NCBI GenBank assembly: GCA_033964015.1
Contig: CM066913.1
Coordinates: 27,740,790 to 27,804,789, forward strand
Source: Scolanthus callimorphus
Taxonomy: Eukaryota; Cnidaria; Anthozoa; Actiniaria; Edwardsiidae
DNA length: 64,000 bases
Direction: 5' to 3'
Shown here: positions 57,127 through 64,000 of the stretch, piece by piece
How the letters are laid out: each line of letters starts with the position of its first letter
How positions within the stretch are numbered: position 1 is the stretch's first letter
Notes under the pieces: model-generated
What the model saw: the letters and a program-made list of their open reading frames with translations, nothing else
Databases searched by the model: none
Told to the model about the DNA's origin: nothing
Position numbers and translations under genes: made by a program

Positions 57127-57600
57127 CTAAATAATAATAATAATAATAATAAGTATTTATATAGCGCATTTTCCCAATGTCCAAATGCGGTTTTACATTC
57201 ATTTAAAAATAACTATAAAGTATGATGAAATTCGTTAAAAATCTTAATACTGAAATATAATATATTACAAAGCTAACTATGAATGAAAATAAACTGATTT
57301 AAAAAGGTGGGTCTTCAGCCGGCGTTTAAATTCAGGGACGGAAGTACTGCTCTTAATCTCGTGCGGTAGTTTATTCCAGAGATTAGGCGCGCACACCGAG
57401 AAAGCCCTCAAGCCGTACGATTGCAGCTTGTGTGCCGGCTGTACTTATAAAAGATGGTCCGCAGACCTGAGCGCTCGCCTTGGTTGATACGGACTTATGA
57501 GCTCACGAAGGTATGTTGGAGTCATACAATGAATTGCCTTCAATGTAAAAAGTAAAATCTTAAAAATGATGCGTTGTTGCACAGGCAACCAGTGTAATTG
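57127..57600 (-). pseudogene. LINE 3' fragment with (ATT)n tail
   Basis: The minus strand from about 57600 reads LHWLPVQQRIIFKILLFTLK, AIHCMTPTYLRELISPY and ALRSADHLL, then a TAA at 57445-57447. After it come YGLRAFSVCAPNLWNKLP and FKRRLKTHLFK. These are the standard ORF2 C-terminal blocks of CR1/L2/Rex-type LINEs, with one nonsense codon. The 3' UTR ends in GCGCTATATAAATAC and (TTA)n at 57129-57151. Confidence 0.85.
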
Positions 57601-58200
57601 CATTAAAATGGAGGTAAATGGAGGTACTTTGCTTAGGGACTGGTCATAAATTAGGGGGAGGGCTGGTGCAAATATGGGAGGGCCTCTAATTTTCATGCAG
57701 GTGAAAAAGGGAGGGGTCAACAAATTCGGTGCAAATGATAAAGGGAGGGGCATTATTTTTTAAGCTGAAATGTTGTTAGGGTAAGGCAGGGCCGTCCCTG
57801 TAAATTGGTTGTCATGGAAACATCAACTGTCAAAGTTTTGCTAGTACTAGAATGAACACTTGTGTAAAGTTTTGTTACTGTAGCTATTTTCGTTTCTGAG
57901 ATATTTGCAAAATACTTTTCTGTCCACATCTGAAAACCTGCCACTTGGTTCAGTCATGAATGTGGCCGCTTAATAGAGGTACCATACTTACAACAAAAAG
58001 AATTGTGAAGCCCTCTGTTAGCTGGGTAAATTGTGATATTCTCATAAAAAATGTACTATATCCCAAGAACAGCATTTTGTGGGGCTCCCATAAATCAGAC
58101 ACAAATACTTTGAGGTAATGGTCACAGGCAGTCACCACTGAAATTAACTACTACATCACCCAAAAGTCCCCTTGCAATCCAGCCAGCTAAAATCTGACTC
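57601..58200. other. Non-coding (intron of the candidate gene)
   Basis: Contains a GGGAGGG-rich patch at 57650-57755 resembling the GGACCCTCCC motifs of the homopolymer-ended elements. Confidence 0.35.
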
Positions 58201-58220
58201 ATTTCTCTTTCAATTTCAAG

Positions 58221-58303
58221 GCTCATCCATTCCTGTGAAGTGGTCTACACAAGAGCTGAAGGGCAAAGCACTATATTGTTGGCTTGAGGTGACAACTATA
58301 TAA
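58221..58303 (+). CDS. Candidate terminal exon of the same gene
   Basis: A strong pyrimidine tract and AG (TTCTCTTTCAATTTCAAG) precede 58221. The exon takes one base from upstream to form Gly and reads SSIPVKWSTQELKGKALYCW, then LEVTTI and TAA at 58301-58303. The phase matches 56755 across a 1,465-bp intron that contains the LINE fragment. Confidence 0.4.
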
Positions 58304-59200
58304 TACACACCCAGAAAAAGAACACACGAATACTAGAGGAAAACCCAATACAGCTCCCAATTCTGCTGTATGGATGACTGCTATGCGTGGCTTAATCTGG
58401 TATGACTTATGTCACTAGTTCAAAAACTGTAAAGCAACTTCCAGAATTAGCATAAAAAAGCCAAAAAGTTGTGCCCAAAGCAACAAAAGCAAAGGCAATA
58501 TTGACATCAAAATGCTACAAAAAGCCAAACCCAATCCAAGTCTGATTGAGTAACACAGTACTTTGTTGCTCTGCTTTAAATAACACTGTATGAGAAGTAA
58601 CTGTACAATTGCAAATGCCTGCATAACATGTATGGCAGTTGTTGCAAAACTAAACAATGATATACAGTGTTATCGAAATGTCGAGAAAAGGCAATAAGCT
58701 GTAGGGTATACAGTGTGCTTCTGACCCGATTTTGAAAAACTCAATAAATTAGATGCTTCGTTGTAGTTGGTCATTCTAATAGCTACAGGGAAAACATTGA
58801 GGTAGGTGTAACTCAAGCTAATACATGTGTCAAATACTGCAGCAATGCGTTTGTTGACTAAAAAGAAGAGATATGTTTGTATGTCACAAATCCAGGTGAC
58901 AAAGAACTACACAAACGGTGTGACATATGATTGTTCCAAAAAAATTTCTTAATGCTATTTTTAGGGGCTATCAGTTTGGTGTCAGTTAGGGGACAAATTT
59001 ATGTTTTCGTTGAGCACTCTGGCCCAAAATATGGGAGCCTTCCACCTTTCCCCGTTCTAGGGGGTATGCCCAAAAATTTTTTAAACGACTAATTTCCAAA
59101 AGTCTTTTAAAGGAAAACAGCCACGAGTTGGCCTATGGCATGCCTTTGATTTCGAGATGTTGCCGTATCGGGATTTTGGACGACTTTTGATATGTTATCA
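58304..59200. other. No gene seen
   Basis: AT-rich sequence inside the family T element. Confidence 0.4.
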
Positions 59201-59292
59201 AGTGAGTATAATAGAGTCTAAATCCGTTGAGATTTGTACTGTTGCAATTTGTTCCGGGTTAGCCTCATTATTTACGTAAAGTGACTGGACTA

Positions 59293-59357
59293 AAGGGCGC
59301 TATTCCAATCTACGGTTGGCTGGTTGATAAACAGTGAATAGCGCCCTCTTTATCGAG
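59293..59357. repeat. Short palindrome GGGCGCTATTC
   Basis: AAAGGGCGCTATTCC at 59292 pairs with GAATAGCGCCCTCTTT ending about 59357. Confidence 0.7.
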
Positions 59358-59518
59358 ACCTCTATAGAGACCTCTTTATCTACGTATGCAAATTGACCAT
59401 TTTCATGGGCCACGTGATGTTTACATGAAGAAAAACCCTTCGTCTTTCTGAAATGTTTTCGCCATTTTCAAGTGGATATGGAACTATTTCAAAAGATGAA
59501 AACATTACTTTTTAAACA

Positions 59519-59641
59519 TATGAAGACAAAGACCAAAGAAAAGCGGCTTTTGTAATCGCCCTGATGAAGGACAGAATAAATTGTCCGAAACGTAAACGTG
59601 GCTTTAATCCTGCTTCTTTGTTTTTGTTTTTGTCTTCGTAT
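59519..59641 (+). ncRNA. Hammerhead-ribozyme-like fold with long closing helix
   Basis: CTGATGA (59561-59567) is followed by a stem (GGACA...TGTCC), GAAAC (59587-59591) and a second stem (ACG, loop TAAA, CGT). The whole lies inside a ~28-bp helix formed by 59519-59546 and 59613-59641 with only a few mismatches. The order fits a type I hammerhead. Two points are against activity: an extra A after CTGATGA, and G at the expected cleavage position after CGT, where A, C or U is needed. It may be the degraded 3' end of a Penelope-like element or retrozyme-like unit, or a simple foldback with a chance core. The Gypsy LTR begins immediately after it. Confidence 0.45.
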
Positions 59642-59765
59642 TGTAACGAACTGCAACTACAGGTTAGAATTCTCTACAGATTTATTTTAACACGGAACAA
59701 CAAAACAACTGGTCTCCGCCATCACTGTTTACAACCTCGACTCCAGTCTCTCTCTGAACATTACA
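59642..59765 (-). mobile_element. 3' LTR of the Gypsy element (124 bp)
   Basis: On the minus strand the LTR begins TGTAATGTTC at 59765, directly after a G-rich polypurine tract, and ends CGTTACA at 59642, giving TG...CA ends with a 7-base near-inverted terminus. It contains AATAAA. The other LTR lies outside the window, so length rests on structure alone. It is short for Ty3/Gypsy. Confidence 0.75.
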
Positions 59766-59783
59766 CTGCCCCCCCTCAAGAGA
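59766..59783 (-). other. Polypurine tract of the Gypsy element
   Basis: Minus strand TTGAGGGGGGGCAG abuts the LTR start; it would prime plus-strand DNA synthesis. Confidence 0.7.
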
Positions 59784-59815
59784 GGGACACGTCCCGGGTC
59801 CCTGAATCGATAAAA

Positions 59816-62800
59816 CTACAAGTCATAGTCTTTGGCCCAAAACGGGGCCTTTCTTGACCTAACAGTTCGGCGAGCTGACTTCTGATGAACTGGCGTCCCA
59901 GCCCTAGCATCATCAGGCTTCTTTCCCTTGGTTGTTTGGCTCACTGACGTTTTGGGTCCCTCACTAGCGCAACCATTACCTGCATCTGACATCGGAACGC
60001 TAGCTCCTTCTTTTGTAGCCTCGTCACACTTTAGCCACGCTGGCACATTCTCTCCTAGATAAGGGCGAAGGCGATCGTGATGCACTACTCGGGGTTTCGC
60101 GTGCGGGCCTTTCTGGATGCGGTACACAACGTCGCTTAACCGTTTTAAAACAACGTACGGCCCCTCCCATGGACGCTGTAAACATGGCGAGATCTTCTTC
60201 TTTCTCTTAGGATTATAAAACCAGACGGCGGCTCCTCTGTCATACGTACGCTGGTTCAACCGCTGGTTGTACTGCTTCTTCTGTCTCTCGCTCTCAATGT
60301 TAAGGTGTTTCCGTGCATACTCATGGACTCGATGAATCTTGTCGCGCAGATTAGATGCATAGTCATCTGCAGTCTCTGACACCTTGGTATCTTCTGGAGG
60401 GCTAAACAAAAGATCTATAGGAAGGCGGATTTCTCGACCAAACATCATCTCGTTGGGAGAGTAACCTGTGGTTTCGTGTACAGATGAGCGGTATGCCATC
60501 ATGAGTATGGGTAAGAAGCGGTCCCAATCACGAAGATTCTCTGCCACAAACTTTGATAACATGTCCTTTAGTGTCCGATTGAAGCGTTCCACCATGCCGT
60601 CTGACTGCGGTCTCAATGGAGTGGTCCTGGTCTTATCCATTCCCAGGATCTTGCACATCTCCTGGAACAGAGCCGCCTCAAAGTTGCGACCTTGGTCGGA
60701 GTGTATTTCCAGGGGAACCCCTAGTCTTGGTATAAATTCTTCGGCCACCACTCTAGCCACCGTCTCTGCTTCCTGATTTGGGAGAGCGTACGCCTCCGTG
60801 TACTTCGTAAAATAATCGCCCACCACCAGAATGTACCTGTTGCCCTGGTCTGTCGCTGTAAGGGGTCCGGTGATGTCAACCGCGATCCTTTCTAGAGGAG
60901 AGCCAACATTGTAGGTCTTCATCCCGGCTCTAGGCTTCTTCGGTGGTCCACGCCTAGAGGAACATACATCGCAGCGCCGGCACCACCGTCGTATATCCTG
61001 GCTATGACCGTTCCAGTAAAATCTCTCCTTTACCCTAGCTACCGTCTTCTTAATTCCGAGATGACCAGCAGTTCTGCTGTCATGCAATTGTCGTAAGACC
61101 TCGTCTCTTAAAGCCCGCGGCAGGACCAGCTGTAAGGACACACCACTCCCATCCTCTGTCTCCCAGCGTCGATACAACACGCCATCTTCTAGCACCATTC
61201 GGTCCCATTGCGACCAGTATGCTTTGATGTCAGGGCTCTCCTTCGCTATCTCAGCCCATTCTGGCCGAAACACACTTGACTCCTTCCAAGCGATAATCTT
61301 GGACATCCCCTCCTCTGCTCTCTGCTCCTTCCGGATATCTTCCTTGGTCCATTGCTGTAGGTGCCAGGCGCCAAACTGCTCTTGCTTTTTCTGCTCTGCC
61401 GCTGCCTTATCTGTGACCTTCTCCTCCTGCGCCGTGACATTGCTACAGGACAGATTCCTTTCCTCTTCTCCTCCTCTCTCTTTGACCTCCTTCTCCTCCT
61501 CCTTCAAGCACTTCCTGCACTCTCCACAGGGTCTCCTTGACAGGCCATCTGCATTGCTATGCTGACTACCCTTACGATGTTCGATCTCAAACTCAAACAT
61601 AGAGAGTTCCTGAAGCCATCGGGCCATTTGTCCATCGGGATTCTTAAAACTCATGAGCCACTGCAAGGCCTGGTGATCAGTTCGAATCCTGAACTTCTTT
61701 CCGACCAGGTAATGGCGGAAATTCCGGACTGCCGCTATAACCGCAAGAAGTTCCCTTCTTGTAACACAATAATTCCGCTCCGTCTTCGATAGGGTGCGGC
61801 TATAAAAACTCACCACTCGCTCCTCTCCTGCCTGGTTTTGAGAAAGGACCGCCCCTATGCCGGTGTTACTGGCATCTGTGTCCAGAATAAATTCCTGATC
61901 CACGTCCGGAAATGCTAGTATCGGAGATGCCATCAGGTGACTCTTAAGCAGATTGAAGGCCTCTTCACAAGCGCTGGTCCATGCAAAATCAGTCTCTTTC
62001 TCTTGCAGCCTGTACAAGGGCCTAGCCAAGTCCGCGAAACTCATGACATAGCGGCGATAGTAAGAGCAGAGGCCCATGAAGGATCGGAGATCTTTTGCAT
62101 TCGTAGGCACGGGCCAGTTCTTGATCGCAGATATCTTCTCGGGGTCCGTCGATACCCCTTCCGTGCCGACCACGTGGCCAAGGTACTTGACGCTGCTCTT
62201 AAACAACTGGCACTTCTTTGGGTTCAGCCGAAGGTTAGCATCACGAAGCCTCTTGAACACCTCGCGTAGTCGCTCCAGCTCTTGATCAAATGTTTTGGCG
62301 TAGACGATTACGTCATCTAGGTAGATCAATAACGTCTCCCATGGTAACCCGTGAAGAACTCTTTCCATCAGGCGTTCGAAAGTGGCTGGGGCGTTACACA
62401 AGCCAAATGGCATGACTTTAAACTGGTACAGTCCTCCCGAACCCGTGCCGAAGGCGGTCTTTGGCCGATCCTCTTCACACACTTCAACTTGCCAATAGCC
62501 GCTCGAAAGATCCAGAGTTGAGAACCAGCGTGATCCCACCAAAGCATCCAGGGTGTCATCAATGCGTGGAAGTGGGTATGAATCCTTAAGTGTCACGCTG
62601 TTCAGCTGACGGAAATCCAAACAGAACCGCGTTGTCCCATCTGGTTTACGTACAAGCAATATCGGCGAGTTCCATGGACTAGAGGATGGTTCGATTACGT
62701 CTTTCTCGAGCATACTGTCGATCTCCTTCTGAGCTTCTTGTCTCTTGTGTAAGGGTAGGCGCCGAACTGGCTGTCTGATGGGAGACGCATTACCAGTATT

Positions 62801-63835
62801 GATCTTGTGTGACACGATTCCTGTACGACCGATGTCCTGGGGGCCAGTGGAAAACACGTCGCTGTACTCAATCAGCAATGACTTAACAGCTTCTTGTTGT
62901 GTAGCATCAAGATATTCGGTGCTCCTAGCATAAACATCACCTACGTGGCATGGTAAAACACTTGGGTCATGTGACTCATTTCTTCCTTCTTGGGCGGTCA
63001 CGAGGCCTACGCGCCCAAAACTGCATTTGTCGTCTTGTATGCTCTCCACTGGCTCACATACTGCCGCGATGGTTCGTTTGTACACCGTCTTTGCAGAGCT
63101 CGAGAGATTTATCATCCGCAATGGAACACTGCGCTGGTCGTTGTCTATCAGTGTCCGGGCTACCAGTAGGCCATGATACTCCTGAAAACGGGGTGTTGCC
63201 TCCAATATGCTAGCTCCTGTGGTACCTGACACATCCTCCAATTCCGCTGAGACGACAACTTCTGAGTGAGCTGGTATAACAACAGTCTCGGAAACCGCTA
63301 CTCGCCTGCAGGCTAGCTCTCCTTTCAAAGTAAAACAAGCAGCCTTTCCTTTAGGGAATGTCAACACATAGTTGGTACCTTCGAAACGCAACTCACACCC
63401 TTGCGCTCTAAGGAAATCCATTCCCAATATGGCATCCACTTTGTCGATTTCCGCCACAAGAACCTGGTGTTGTGCTTTGGAAGGCCCGATTTCTAGCGAA
63501 AACTCCCCTCGTCCGATGAATGGCAGCTTGCTTCCATCTGCCAGTAACATGTTACGGTGTTCTGCCTGCAGGGGAATACTCTTGTTCGCTACCAATTCCT
63601 CGAAAACAGACGATTTTAGCATAGTGACACTCGCGCCAGTGTCGACCAGAAACCTAACTACTCTTCCCTCTATAACACCGTCCACGTAAAGCCCGTTTTC
63701 GGCTCCCTCGGACGTGCTCCCTCTTATTAAGATCGGGGGCATGGCTGCTACATCTCGAGCCGAACTCAGCCCCTCGAGTTCGACTTGTTCCCGTTTCCCG
63801 ACGGCCTGCTTTCTTCTGCTTGTCCTTGTGGGCAA
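59816..63835 (-). CDS. pol: Ty3/Gypsy pol polyprotein (PR-RT-RH-IN), uninterrupted
   Basis: 1,339 codons. Protease: FLVDTGASV with the active Asp at 65 and ILGMDFL at 136-142. Reverse transcriptase about 350-540: LDFRQLNSVT (406-415), MPFGLCNAPATFE and YLDD at 505-508. RNase H: LDTDAS near 651-656, then YCVTRRELLAV. Integrase: zinc motif H918, H925, C955, C958, then catalytic D987 (VDITGP), D1047 (HSDQGR) and E1083 (MVERFNR), the expected spacing with 35 residues between the last two. A GPY/F-type module (WEGPYVVLKRL) follows near 1223-1233; no chromodomain is seen. The first codon is TTG; real translation enters by -1 frameshift from gag (63793-63799). No internal stop, so the element may be young. 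Confidence 0.95.
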   Translation of the reverse strand: MPTRTSRRKQAVGKREQVELEGLSSARDVAAMPPILIRGSTSEGAENGLYVDGVIEGRVVRFLVDTGASVTMLKSSVFEELVANKSIPLQAEHRNMLLADGSKLPFIGRGEFSLEIGPSKAQHQVLVAEIDKVDAILGMDFLRAQGCELRFEGTNYVLTFPKGKAACFTLKGELACRRVAVSETVVIPAHSEVVVSAELEDVSGTTGASILEATPRFQEYHGLLVARTLIDNDQRSVPLRMINLSSSAKTVYKRTIAAVCEPVESIQDDKCSFGRVGLVTAQEGRNESHDPSVLPCHVGDVYARSTEYLDATQQEAVKSLLIEYSDVFSTGPQDIGRTGIVSHKINTGNASPIRQPVRRLPLHKRQEAQKEIDSMLEKDVIEPSSSPWNSPILLVRKPDGTTRFCLDFRQLNSVTLKDSYPLPRIDDTLDALVGSRWFSTLDLSSGYWQVEVCEEDRPKTAFGTGSGGLYQFKVMPFGLCNAPATFERLMERVLHGLPWETLLIYLDDVIVYAKTFDQELERLREVFKRLRDANLRLNPKKCQLFKSSVKYLGHVVGTEGVSTDPEKISAIKNWPVPTNAKDLRSFMGLCSYYRRYVMSFADLARPLYRLQEKETDFAWTSACEEAFNLLKSHLMASPILAFPDVDQEFILDTDASNTGIGAVLSQNQAGEERVVSFYSRTLSKTERNYCVTRRELLAVIAAVRNFRHYLVGKKFRIRTDHQALQWLMSFKNPDGQMARWLQELSMFEFEIEHRKGSQHSNADGLSRRPCGECRKCLKEEEKEVKERGGEEERNLSCSNVTAQEEKVTDKAAAEQKKQEQFGAWHLQQWTKEDIRKEQRAEEGMSKIIAWKESSVFRPEWAEIAKESPDIKAYWSQWDRMVLEDGVLYRRWETEDGSGVSLQLVLPRALRDEVLRQLHDSRTAGHLGIKKTVARVKERFYWNGHSQDIRRWCRRCDVCSSRRGPPKKPRAGMKTYNVGSPLERIAVDITGPLTATDQGNRYILVVGDYFTKYTEAYALPNQEAETVARVVAEEFIPRLGVPLEIHSDQGRNFEAALFQEMCKILGMDKTRTTPLRPQSDGMVERFNRTLKDMLSKFVAENLRDWDRFLPILMMAYRSSVHETTGYSPNEMMFGREIRLPIDLLFSPPEDTKVSETADDYASNLRDKIHRVHEYARKHLNIESERQKKQYNQRLNQRTYDRGAAVWFYNPKRKKKISPCLQRPWEGPYVVLKRLSDVVYRIQKGPHAKPRVVHHDRLRPYLGENVPAWLKCDEATKEGASVPMSDAGNGCASEGPKTSVSQTTKGKKPDDARAGTPVHQKSARRTVRSRKAPFWAKDYDL

Positions 63836-64000
63836 TCTCGCTGGAAATGGCTTTTATCTCCACAGATGTGACAGCCCGTGTATCTGCCATATGGACGGGA
63901 TGGCTTATCTTCTAAGATTTTCTTTAGCAAGCCTTTTATCTCCTGAAGATCTGACTCGGCCGAGGATGTACGGGATGCTTCGCTGTCTTTCGAGTCGATG
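63766..64000 (-). CDS. gag: Gypsy gag, C-terminal end (partial)
   Basis: The frame enters the window at its edge and ends at TGA 63766-63768. It includes a helix-prone DLQEIKGLLKKILEDK segment and a zinc knuckle CHICGDKSHFQRDC in C-x2-C-x4-H-x4-C spacing near 63830-63873, which in retroelements binds genomic RNA. A basic, Ser/Asn-rich tail follows. The gag stop lies inside the pol frame; gag and pol overlap and pol is in the -1 frame. The N-terminal part and the 5' LTR are beyond the window. Confidence 0.9.
   Translation of the reverse strand, partial: IDSKDSEASRTSSAESDLQEIKGLLKKILEDKPSRPYGRYTGCHICGDKSHFQRDCPQGQAEESRPSGNGNKSNSRG
63793..63799 (-). promoter_or_regulatory. Slippery heptamer GGGAAAC for -1 frameshifting
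   Basis: In the gag frame the sequence reads xxG GGA AAC, the X-XXY-YYZ pattern of programmed -1 frameshift sites, 24 bases before the gag stop. Slipping here leads into the pol frame (CGG GAA CAA). Whether a downstream stem-loop or pseudoknot exists was not established. Confidence 0.7.

Larger units (their letters stand above)
55501..59290. mobile_element. TA-flanked family T, 3.8-kb member
   Basis: TA at 55499-55500 and 59291-59292. The ends are GTCCAGTCATTTTGTGAAAT and the inverse of GTCCAGTCACTTTACG. AACTAATTGCAACAGAAAG lies near the left and CAAATTGCAACAG-type sequence near the right. The first ~390 bp match 32969-33370. The interior contains a small MITE, a two-exon candidate gene and a LINE 3' fragment. 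Confidence 0.8.

Noticed and set aside
57601..57753. N-terminal part of the 102-residue frame at 57445-57753
   Set aside because: Residues before LHWLPVQQR do not match LINE sequence; only the downstream part is LINE.
60468..63689. Plus-strand frames of 60-113 residues
   Set aside because: Antisense shadows of the Gypsy pol frame.

Overview
The window looks like intergenic or intronic DNA from a repeat-rich invertebrate, most likely an anthozoan cnidarian such as a stony coral or anemone. That is an inference from AT-rich sequence, very dense short inverted-repeat elements, non-LTR, Penelope-like, tyrosine-recombinase-like and Ty3/Gypsy retroelements, and fragments of a YHxxC protein family that I associate with cnidarian genomes. 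There are no rRNA genes, canonical tRNA genes, CRISPR arrays, operons or bacterial signals.

Layout. 0-5 kb: small inverted-repeat elements, a decayed LINE 3' half (2.36-3.28 kb, minus), a 21-bp minisatellite, and a 506-bp tandem duplication whose second copy carries an 828-bp insert with a tRNA-derived SINE. 5-10 kb: inverted-repeat elements and a 220-bp tandem duplication. 10.3-13.1 kb: a 5'-truncated LINE with a (TAA)n tail, split by a 5'-truncated Penelope-like element that encodes a GIY-YIG endonuclease and is flanked by an 11-bp duplication. 13.5-16.9 kb: two inverted elements full of ~124-bp tandem units with double CRE palindromes and an E-box. 20.5-22.8 kb: an element with ~0.8-kb inverted arms. 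25-27.6 kb: a TTAA-flanked MITE and a frameshifted YHxxC gene. 27.9-30.7 kb: an element with a broken acidic ORF and a nested LINE fragment. 31.5-44.3 kb: nested elements, including members of a TA-flanked family, homopolymer-ended elements, a 13-bp minisatellite and a broken tyrosine-recombinase-type retroelement. 46.1 kb: an 8-bp minisatellite.

The only region that looks like host coding sequence outside repeats is 50.9-51.9 kb on the minus strand. Two exons, possibly three, have matching phases and good splice sites; the protein is not recognised. Elements at 52.9-54.9 and 55.5-59.3 kb each contain a two-exon candidate.

The right end (59.64-64.0 kb, minus) is a Ty3/Gypsy element: the 3' end of gag, an uninterrupted 1,339-codon pol in the -1 frame with an in-phase slippery heptamer, and a 124-bp LTR. 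Next to the LTR is a hammerhead-ribozyme-like fold enclosed by a long helix. Nearly every other sequence block is a layered insertion, and the nesting gives relative ages. All family names rest on motif recognition; no database search was run.
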